From Gammaproteobacteria bacterium (GTDB taxonomy: Bacteria; Pseudomonadota; Gammaproteobacteria; Berkiellales; Berkiellaceae): a stretch of DNA of 9,877 nt. Position 1 is the stretch's first letter. The number at the start of each line of letters is the position of its first letter. A model generated the notes under the pieces. That model was not told where the DNA came from, ran no database searches, and saw only the letters and a list, made by a program, of their open reading frames with translations. The stretch lies in contig VGTX01000023.1 in assembly GCA_016874315.1 (NCBI GenBank), positions 1-9,877 of the forward strand, given 5' to 3'. Both the position numbers and the translations under genes were made by a program. Positions 1-6,886 of this stretch are shown one piece after another.

Positions 1-216
1 TCTGTATTAACGACAAATCTTCCTCATCATTCCAGTCTCAAGGTTGCCGCAGATTCCAGCTCTCATATTGGAAAATCTGATTCTCAGAGCACCGAAAATG
101 ATTCACCTCAAAAAGAGTCTTCAGAGACCTCTTCAGCCAATAAGAAAAAGAAGAAAAAAACTGAAAAAACATTAGCAGTTGATGGTCCCACAAAAGAGCA
201 AAAAGAAAAAATGGCT
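1..216 (+). other. Ser-rich then Lys-rich low-complexity linker inside the giant protein
   Basis: Codons 1-47 are rich in Ser, Asp, Gln and Glu. They are followed by six consecutive lysines (codons 48-53, bases 142-159) and a further Lys/Glu-rich stretch. This composition is typical of a disordered interdomain linker, not of a protein N-terminus. A similar SS-plus-Lys-rich segment occurs at about 8952-9080 in the downstream gene, where it separates a helicase/TPR-like part from a helical domain. That parallel supports the view that another folded domain lies upstream of this window. Confidence 0.7.
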
Positions 217-3200
217 CGAGTCAGTCAGCTCTATCTTAAGGCTGGTCTTGGTAAAAATTTAAATGAAAAGACAAGCAGTAAGATTGCCAATATTAACATC
301 GTGTTGCGTGATATTACATTCGCTGAGTTAGGAGATTTGATTTTTTATCCCGCCGCTGAAGGAGCTGTATCGCTTTTTGAGTTTGTCTGCTCATATCGTC
401 ATGGTAATCTTACAACTCAATCTGAATACAAGAAAATTGATACAGTATTGCAAAATATTCTAGCCTCTACTGTCTTTCATCAAAAAATAAATGCAGATTT
501 TTTTAATCTTCCATGTAGTTATTATAATGGCGAATATCATGATCGGCCTGTCTCGATTTTTAGATTGCTATGGGAGTGTGCTCATGATATTTCAATTCAA
601 CCACTCTTAAAGCTAATGATTGCTCATGATGGCCGCACATCAAAGATTGCAAAATATTGGGATCTGATTGCAAGTGATATAACTAATGCACATTTGATTA
701 ATAATATTATGGCAGTATTTAATCGAACGCATTTAGAGGCTGCAAAATTATTTAGTGTCGAAAATCATATCATAAAACCATCATTACAATATTTTGATGA
801 TGCAGAGGGTGTATCTGAGCGTGAGTTAATAGACTTCTTTAAAACATTCTATCCAGAATCTAAGATTGATTCTTCGAAAATTAGTCAAAAAAGAACGGAA
901 TTTGAAAGATTTTTAAGAGAAGTCTCTATTGCTTCGATGAATCGTGGTGTAGAGTTTTTTGATAAATGGTGCTTTGTTTTTGAAAATGTGTCTTTAACGC
1001 ATATCGAATCATTTAAGAAAGATTTTCATTTTATGCTGCTCGGTGAAAATCTCCCAGATTTGAGTAATAAAGAATATGCTTTGCTGCTACAGGATATGAT
1101 CAAGGTGCGAATGCAAGCACATTCAGATGATCATCATTCGTGGTCAATTGTTTCTGGCACTATTTCCTCCGATCGAGAGAAAGTTTTTAAAAAATTCGCA
1201 AGGCAAATGATTGCACAAGATCGGGTGAGAGCAGAACTTAGCGATGTAGACCATCTGTTGTGGAGATTATTACAAGATTCAAGATACACACATATCATCG
1301 ATATCTGTGCACTTCCGATAAATGTTTGTCAATTTGGGCAGGACTTTGTTGTTATGCCACTTTTTTTTACAGTCATTGATCCAAAAAATGCTGAAGAAAA
1401 GCTCTTAAAAATTTATGAAAAAGTTGCGAGTAAGTTATACCTAGAAGCCTTAGATGTTTGTTTGCATTTGGCATTATCTTTTAAATATAAAAGCTTAGCT
1501 AAGCAAGCTCTAACGACGCTTATCTCTGATATTAATGGTGTTACAGCAAAATTCATTAATATATATAAAAAAATATTTGATCGATTGTTAATTGAAAAAG
1601 ATCCTGATTTATTGAAAATATTTTGTCAGCAAAAAATAGCGTTTAAATTGATGTTAAGGGGTAATGAAGAAATCCTTTTTGTGATGGTAGCGCGGGATGA
1701 TAGGCCTTTTAAAATAATTAAAATTTTTGTAGATGCCTGTATACAATTGTATGGCGTGGAACAACTTGCTGCTATTGTAGCTAAGCCTTTTTCAAAGATG
1801 CTGGAAAGCGCCTCAGTACAATATGGTGCGCCAGGAGTCGTGAGTAATTTCTTTACATATTGTATTGCAATGAATAGATTAGATGTGATTAAGCTTTTGT
1901 TTGATCGAAAAGTTATCTCAATTCATAATAATGCTTTTTCAAATGATTCAGTTCAAGGACAAGTATTAAGACCGATTTACGTTAATGCGCTTGTTCTTAG
2001 TCTCTGTGCAAAAAATACAGAAATATCTACTTGGATTATTATTCAAGCTGTCAAGACAGAGAGGCTGGGAGGGTATATTACACTGAGTGAAATCGCAGAG
2101 CAGCGAGTTGAAGGTAAGGATATTTTGACATATGCATTAGAGAATGATTTAGATATTGCAGCATTTTTCATGGAAGGGGTGTACTTATCTGACTATCACT
2201 TGAAGAATTATGGTCCACAAATAATTAGAGCTTGTGTTGTATCATCAATGACAGAAACAGTTGCTGGAGCGCTTTTTGAAAAGTGTAATCTTCAGGAGTA
2301 TCATGACGGTACATTTGGTAAATTGACAGTTTCTGAGTCAATTGAGATTTTGCGAAATTTAATCAATCATCACGGAGCTGATGAAGAGTCTAAGGATTTG
2401 TCATGGGCAGTACCATTGATTGAACATATCTCGCAGCATATTAAAAAAGATGAGTTGCAAGATTTAACAAATCTTAGTTACGCGCTGATCTTGCTTCCAG
2501 CAGGACACTCTTTGCTGGAAATCCTCTTCTACAATATCATGAGAGATTATCCGGACATTATGGGCGCTTTAATAGAGCATAAAGTCACATTCCAAGGTGT
2601 TGAGGCAGATCAAAAAGGTACTTTGCTGCAGGTTGCAGTTCTTTGTGAGGCTCCTTTGAGTGTTATAAAAATCTTGCTAGATCTCGGTTCTAATATGGAG
2701 TGCATAGATAAAACGGGGCAATCTTTATTTATGGCTCTAGCAAAACAGAAAATTATAAGATCGAATCATATTAACATGTTAATAGATTATGCAATAGAAA
2801 ATAGAAAGTGGAGCATCATAACTCATCAACACTATGAAACAAAAAATGATATGCTATTAGAGTGGTATTCTGCTCAGGCGATGCCTTTTAGTTATGCTCC
2901 ATATATTATTAATCTATATCATCACTCTCAAATACAGATAGGCCATATCTTCGGCGCGATTCGAGCAAATGATTTAGACGCACTCAATGCAATCATTGCA
3001 AAAATAGAAAATACTTCATCTGAAAGTTTGTTATATACAGACGCACAGCCAGCATATAATTTATTGCCAATTGTTGAAGCTATGAGTTTAAAGCATGAGA
3101 AAATTATCGAGCGGTTGGCAGACAATAAAAAATTTCTTAGTGGACAGAGCAACCAGCGCACAGTTCTTATGGATGCAGTAGTATATAAAAATAGATATGT

Positions 3201-6200
3201 TTTAGACCGCATTCTTCAAAATCTTAAAGATCGTGCGCTAGATACATCAATTGTTATGCCAAATAACCCGGCATTATATGATATGTTCGAAATGCTACTG
3301 TTAAGCAAAGAATATGAGATTTTTGAGGAGCTTTTTGATGTTTTTGAAGAAAAGTTAATATTATTTTCTTGGGTGATAGAGAATTTTTCGATAAGAACGC
3401 AAGATGATATCAATTTTATGCAAAGGATAATTGCCAAATTAGATCATTCGACTTTAATCGAATGTTTTGCATTTGAAAAGGGAGACTTAATTCGCGAAGC
3501 CATCTATCGACAAAATTGGTTAGTGATTCATCAGTTACTTAATGTCATTGCATCCTCAGAAGATGTATCAAAATTAACGAAAAAAGGATGTTATTCTCCT
3601 TTAATTGCAGCAATATTAAATGGCTCAATTGAGCATGTTAAAAAAATTCTTGCTCTTGCACCTGAGTCATTACATGCGTATTCAAATGCAACAATTACCC
3701 CGATATGGCATGTCTTTTCAATATGGATGAATCAGCATTGTGATCAAAAAGATCGGGCTGTACTTTTTGATTATTTAATAAATCATGGAGCTTTGTGTCG
3801 AACTCGGGACGATCTTGAGGGAGTTGACCGGTTATTAGTGGCAGCAGCATCTTGTGCCGATGAAGCATTATATTGCAAGGTTATTGAGCATTATAATGTT
3901 GAGCAGGTATTATCTAAGGAGTTAGGATATAGTGAGTTTGGCGGATTCGGAGTCAATAAACCGCTTGAGACCTGTGTCTCATTAGGTCGATTAGAGCTTG
4001 TCGATATCTTACTTAAAGAAATGAAAGACCACGCGCTGATGCCTGTATCTTTGCAACATTATATTATATTAGCTATCGATGAAGGTCATTTTCAGATCGC
4101 AAATAACCTGTTGAGTGAGGAGTGTTTATTACAATCTGCAAATGAGATTGATTTGATAAATGCCAAGAAAGAACTCGTTAATCATCTTACTCAAACAGCC
4201 TGTTTACATAGTGAGAACTATCTAAAAAGAAGTGTGCGTGAAGAATTAATGTTGTTCTTCCAAGCGTTATGTCAAGATTATATCAATCATGAAGATATCC
4301 TTTCTCATATGCAAAAAATATTGCAAATGGCCGCAAAAGAATATGCTGAAGGAGCTGAGCAATCAAAGCTCATGCCAGTTATTGATGTCTTTTTTAGTGT
4401 TTGTAATCAGCATGAAGATTTAAAATACAAGCTCATTGCCATTATAGAAGAAGAGTTGCAGTACGATCATAATATAAGCACTGTTCTCATTGAGTTAACT
4501 TGTCCCGATATGCAAAAACTCTTGCTTCCAGCTTACGCAGCTCATTACGTTAAAACACAATTCTGGCAAAATTCTCAAGGACTTATTTGGAAGCTATTAG
4601 AAAGAGATAAACCAAAGCTGCTTAAAGAAATTTTAGCTGTCATCGGAGAGCCTACTGATATTTTTCGATATACTAATAAAGAATTTCATCAAGAGTATGG
4701 AATTACGCCAATAGCTTATACAATCAAGCATGGAAAGGCTGAATGTACGCAAGTGCTATTTCGATCATGCAATCCTTTTTCGGTCTGTAAAAAAGGTCAT
4801 GGAGTCTTGGAAAAAGATACATTGAATTCGCAGTATAAACAACCAGGCCAGCAAGTGACGTATAATGTTACCGTAAATACAATACTCACTGATCGAACTG
4901 GTAAATATGATATTGCAGCACCAGAATTTTGGGATCATCGTCCTCTTTATAGTGAAGAGTTGTTAGTTGCATATTATTCAGAATTGTTTACATATCTTTC
5001 AATTAATTGGTTGTTTTTTAATGAAACAGATTTTGAAAAAAGATGCTGGGGTATGCTCAGAAATAGTATCATGTATGCACCTAAACCTGTTTTTCAAAGA
5101 TTGATCGCATATTTGAATGAAAAAAATTATTTTGAATCTAAATCAAATCTAAAAGCATTTATAAAGAAATCCTTCTTACAGGATATTCAAGAAGGGCATA
5201 AAGCTGCTTTTCTAAAAGATCGTTATCTCAGTATGGTTAATTTTTTTGAAAATATGCAAGATATTTTCGATGACATTAAACAAGAAATGTCTAATTGGCG
5301 ATTACCATCAGGAGAGCATATTATTCTTGCTGCAGCCAAGGTTAGAGCATTTCATCATATGGTTAAGCTTTTTACCTTGTCAGAAAATAGGCCAGCTTTA
5401 TTGGAAGAACGCTGTAGTAATGGGATGTCATTGTTGCAGATCATACAAGCTCAATATACAGATCAACGCGAGCGAGAGTATGTTTTAGGTGCATTAAAAC
5501 TCTCTGATTCAGATAAAGAGCGCTGTTCTGACATATATTATCCAAGCCCTGAAAAAATAAAATTAAGTGCGTATTTACATCGAGAATATCAGAAAGCTGC
5601 TCGATCGAAAAAGACAGATGAATTTTACAGAAAATACCCTTTTTTAAGAGGTGTCCCATTGAATAATCTTGGAGATTGTAATGCGCTTATGCTCTCTCGC
5701 TCAGATATTCGAACGATAATCAATGTCCCTGTTGAGATCCGTCAGCATCAATCTCCTGAGCCATTTCTGCATCAATATAATGAATTCGCTATAGTATTAA
5801 GTGTTATGGAGTTGATTGTTAAACAACAGTATGAAGTTAGTCCGCGGATGCGAAGAGTATTGCTTGATCAAATTGTTTTAGAGCTGAGTAAAGTCAGTCA
5901 TACTCATTCTAAGAAAATTGATGAAAATTTGGTTGCATTTTGTAAATTATTAAAAAATCCCCAACTTATATTAGATAATGAAATGGCTTCTAATTTAGAA
6001 AAATATATGTGTATCAGTTATGTTATGGGTAGCATGAAAATTGTCTTGACTTGGATTGTTGAAAGTAGAAAGAGATATGATTTTGATTGCACAAGTCTTG
6101 AAGCTGAATTATATGGTAATGTCCAATTATTAGCGGAGAGAGCTGCAACACTTTGGGAAAATCGAGAAGCAGATCAGCTTTTTCACGATTTTATAGAAAT

Positions 6201-6759
6201 TTTACAACAGCAGGCATGCACTGTTCACTCTACTGAGTGCTCTCGGTTTTTATCTCAAAATTCACGAAGATCGACAACAAGTCCTGTAGAGAGGGTTCTT
6301 GTAATAGCAGAAAAGGAGCAGTTAGATACATACGTATTCACAAAAACAATAAGTCTATTAATGCCAGCTGATATATTATCTTCAAATGCAGGTGAAAATG
6401 ACTACAATAATATATGGGCTGAGAGTTGCTTGATGGCTATTGAATGCTTAGATCGCAAAACGTATGGAAAAGAGCCCACAAAATATGATCGCAAGATACA
6501 TCTCTTTAAAATTATTTACAATGGAGTGCTTCTTATGAAAAATATTATGGATGGAGGTTTAACCCAGCTGTTACATACTAATCTTCCAATCTGGAATTCA
6601 GGAGAAAGAGAGCTGATACCTCCAACAAGTCTTTATCGCAAAGATCTTAAGTCTCAAGATGTAGTTATATTAGAAACAAAAGCTCCTTTGATTCTATCAG
6701 GGCAGTCAGAGCAAATAGATGTGATAGAAGAAAAGAGTCAAAATATTAATAAGTTATAA
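1..6759 (+). CDS. Giant ankyrin-like/helical repeat protein, 5' partial (C-terminal 2252 codons)
   Basis: The frame is open from the first base of the window to the TAA at 6757-6759, so the gene starts upstream. The ATG at 211 lies inside a Lys-rich linker with no convincing ribosome binding site and is probably internal. Codons 1-70 are Ser/Lys-rich and probably disordered. The rest is mostly alpha-helical, with scattered degenerate ankyrin-like units; the clearest is at 2617-2751. About 4800-6759 is helical but matches no family I recognise. I see no signal peptide, membrane segment or catalytic motif in the visible part, so it probably acts as a soluble protein-binding scaffold; this is inference. 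The segment at 334-720 resembles part of the downstream gene (9120-9458), which suggests a paralogue and hence a helicase domain upstream of base 1. A possible alternative is a free-standing ankyrin-repeat effector. The reading frame is certain; the function is unknown. Confidence 0.9.
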   Translation, partial: SVLTTNLPHHSSLKVAADSSSHIGKSDSQSTENDSPQKESSETSSANKKKKKKTEKTLAVDGPTKEQKEKMARVSQLYLKAGLGKNLNEKTSSKIANINIVLRDITFAELGDLIFYPAAEGAVSLFEFVCSYRHGNLTTQSEYKKIDTVLQNILASTVFHQKINADFFNLPCSYYNGEYHDRPVSIFRLLWECAHDISIQPLLKLMIAHDGRTSKIAKYWDLIASDITNAHLINNIMAVFNRTHLEAAKLFSVENHIIKPSLQYFDDAEGVSERELIDFFKTFYPESKIDSSKISQKRTEFERFLREVSIASMNRGVEFFDKWCFVFENVSLTHIESFKKDFHFMLLGENLPDLSNKEYALLLQDMIKVRMQAHSDDHHSWSIVSGTISSDREKVFKKFARQMIAQDRVRAELSDVDHLLWRLLQDSRYTHIIDICALPINVCQFGQDFVVMPLFFTVIDPKNAEEKLLKIYEKVASKLYLEALDVCLHLALSFKYKSLAKQALTTLISDINGVTAKFINIYKKIFDRLLIEKDPDLLKIFCQQKIAFKLMLRGNEEILFVMVARDDRPFKIIKIFVDACIQLYGVEQLAAIVAKPFSKMLESASVQYGAPGVVSNFFTYCIAMNRLDVIKLLFDRKVISIHNNAFSNDSVQGQVLRPIYVNALVLSLCAKNTEISTWIIIQAVKTERLGGYITLSEIAEQRVEGKDILTYALENDLDIAAFFMEGVYLSDYHLKNYGPQIIRACVVSSMTETVAGALFEKCNLQEYHDGTFGKLTVSESIEILRNLINHHGADEESKDLSWAVPLIEHISQHIKKDELQDLTNLSYALILLPAGHSLLEILFYNIMRDYPDIMGALIEHKVTFQGVEADQKGTLLQVAVLCEAPLSVIKILLDLGSNMECIDKTGQSLFMALAKQKIIRSNHINMLIDYAIENRKWSIITHQHYETKNDMLLEWYSAQAMPFSYAPYIINLYHHSQIQIGHIFGAIRANDLDALNAIIAKIENTSSESLLYTDAQPAYNLLPIVEAMSLKHEKIIERLADNKKFLSGQSNQRTVLMDAVVYKNRYVLDRILQNLKDRALDTSIVMPNNPALYDMFEMLLLSKEYEIFEELFDVFEEKLILFSWVIENFSIRTQDDINFMQRIIAKLDHSTLIECFAFEKGDLIREAIYRQNWLVIHQLLNVIASSEDVSKLTKKGCYSPLIAAILNGSIEHVKKILALAPESLHAYSNATITPIWHVFSIWMNQHCDQKDRAVLFDYLINHGALCRTRDDLEGVDRLLVAAASCADEALYCKVIEHYNVEQVLSKELGYSEFGGFGVNKPLETCVSLGRLELVDILLKEMKDHALMPVSLQHYIILAIDEGHFQIANNLLSEECLLQSANEIDLINAKKELVNHLTQTACLHSENYLKRSVREELMLFFQALCQDYINHEDILSHMQKILQMAAKEYAEGAEQSKLMPVIDVFFSVCNQHEDLKYKLIAIIEEELQYDHNISTVLIELTCPDMQKLLLPAYAAHYVKTQFWQNSQGLIWKLLERDKPKLLKEILAVIGEPTDIFRYTNKEFHQEYGITPIAYTIKHGKAECTQVLFRSCNPFSVCKKGHGVLEKDTLNSQYKQPGQQVTYNVTVNTILTDRTGKYDIAAPEFWDHRPLYSEELLVAYYSELFTYLSINWLFFNETDFEKRCWGMLRNSIMYAPKPVFQRLIAYLNEKNYFESKSNLKAFIKKSFLQDIQEGHKAAFLKDRYLSMVNFFENMQDIFDDIKQEMSNWRLPSGEHIILAAAKVRAFHHMVKLFTLSENRPALLEERCSNGMSLLQIIQAQYTDQREREYVLGALKLSDSDKERCSDIYYPSPEKIKLSAYLHREYQKAARSKKTDEFYRKYPFLRGVPLNNLGDCNALMLSRSDIRTIINVPVEIRQHQSPEPFLHQYNEFAIVLSVMELIVKQQYEVSPRMRRVLLDQIVLELSKVSHTHSKKIDENLVAFCKLLKNPQLILDNEMASNLEKYMCISYVMGSMKIVLTWIVESRKRYDFDCTSLEAELYGNVQLLAERAATLWENREADQLFHDFIEILQQQACTVHSTECSRFLSQNSRRSTTSPVERVLVIAEKEQLDTYVFTKTISLLMPADILSSNAGENDYNNIWAESCLMAIECLDRKTYGKEPTKYDRKIHLFKIIYNGVLLMKNIMDGGLTQLLHTNLPIWNSGERELIPPTSLYRKDLKSQDVVILETKAPLILSGQSEQIDVIEEKSQNINKL
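1849..1938 (+). repeat. Degenerate ankyrin-like unit
   Basis: The translation reads FFTYCIAMNRLDVIKLLF followed by a short Asn-rich turn. It fits the helix-turn-helix core of an ankyrin repeat (Ala/Cys in the first helix, then xDVIKLLF as the second helix), but the TPLH-type start and the Gly of the canonical turn are missing. The call is by pattern only. It belongs to an irregular series that continues to about 5470. Confidence 0.45.
2617..2751 (+). repeat. Best-preserved ankyrin-like repeat
   Basis: The translation starts GTLLQVAVLCEAPLSVIKIL and continues LDLGSN...DKTGQSLFMALAK. This matches the ankyrin consensus order: Gly-Thr-x-Leu-x-x-Ala helix, second helix with VIKILLDLG, a D-x-x-G hairpin, then the start of the next repeat (GQSLFMALA). 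It is the strongest single piece of evidence that the giant protein carries ankyrin-type repeats, which in known proteins mediate protein-protein binding. Confidence 0.7.
3592..3669 (+). repeat. Ankyrin-like unit
   Basis: The translation reads YSPLIAAILNGSIEHVKKIL and then ALAPES. It fits the ankyrin pattern xxPLxxAxxxGxxxxVxxLL, with the Pro-Leu, Ala, Gly and Val positions kept. The next segment (about 3690-3800) continues with TPIWHVF and a second helix ending LINHGAL, which could be a further unit with an insertion. Confidence 0.6.
3961..4038 (+). repeat. Ankyrin-like unit
   Basis: The translation reads PLETCVSLGRLELVDILLKE. It keeps the PLxxCxxxGxxxxVxxLL pattern of an ankyrin repeat (Cys in place of Ala). 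It is followed by a helix pair, AIDEGHFQIANNLLSEE (about 4072-4122), that looks like the next unit. Confidence 0.55.
4699..4797 (+). repeat. Ankyrin-like unit
   Basis: The translation reads GITPIAYTIKHGKAECTQVL and continues FRSCNPFSVCKKG. The order Gly-x-Thr-Pro-Ile-x-x-x-x-x-x-Gly, a second helix ending in Val-Leu-Phe, and the Asn-Pro turn all fit an ankyrin repeat. It is the last clear unit before a stretch of unassigned sequence. Confidence 0.6.
5311..5466 (+). repeat. Possible pair of ankyrin-like units
   Basis: The first unit reads GEHIILAAAKVRAFHHMVKL and continues into a loop with RPALLEERC. The second starts SNGMSLLQIIQAQ. The Ala-rich first helix, the second helix ending VKLF and the N-G-x-S-L-L restart are ankyrin-like, but the units are degenerate. 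Downstream of here I see no further repeat pattern. Confidence 0.45.
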
Positions 6760-6781
6760 TCAGCTAACTGCATACATACTG

Positions 6782-6833
6782 ATATTCAGCGAATCATGTA
6801 ATTAATCAATAATTATATGATTTGGCTGAATAT
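6782..6833. terminator. Long imperfect hairpin between the two giant genes
   Basis: Bases 6782-6790 (ATATTCAGC) pair with 6825-6833 (GCTGAATAT). Bases 6792-6797 (AATCAT) pair with 6817-6822 (ATGATT), and 6799-6804 pair with 6810-6815 (TAATTA both sides). Two G-U pairs (6791/6823 and 6798/6816) and one bulged G (6824) link these arms, and the loop is ATCAA. The position, 22 bases after the stop of the upstream gene, suits a transcript-end hairpin. However, no T tract follows on either strand, so it is not a canonical intrinsic terminator. It overlaps the candidate promoter of the next gene and could be an operator or an RNA-processing structure instead. Confidence 0.5.
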
Positions 6834-6854
6834 AATTAAAAAGTTAGATATAAT
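6831..6854 (+). promoter_or_regulatory. Two candidate -10 boxes (TATAAT) upstream of the helicase gene
   Basis: Perfect TATAAT hexamers lie at 6831-6836 and 6849-6854. The second would give a leader of roughly 25 bases before the ATG at 6887. No good -35 box sits 16-18 bases upstream of either: 6826-6831 is CTGAAT and 6808-6813 is AATAAT. In DNA this AT-rich a TATAAT is not rare, so this is a moderate call. The first box overlaps the right foot of the hairpin. Confidence 0.4.
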
Positions 6855-6886
6855 GAGAATATTATTTTTATACAATATCTTGAGAT

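Noticed and set aside
211..213. ATG at 211 as the start of the giant gene
   Set aside because: The same frame is open back to base 1 with coding-like, Lys-rich linker sequence. No clear ribosome binding site lies upstream, and the related linker in the downstream gene is also internal.
1361..1368. T8 run in the giant gene as a possible second frameshift site
   Set aside because: The same frame continues with plausible protein sequence on both sides, so no shift is needed.
2928..3437. Minus-strand open frames of 94 and 73 codons
   Set aside because: They lie wholly inside the intact giant gene, antisense, with no ribosome binding site or recognisable protein. They are shadows of the coding strand.
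5246..5659. An 80-codon plus-strand and a 72-codon minus-strand open frame
   Set aside because: Both are out-of-frame shadows within the giant gene and show no domain pattern.
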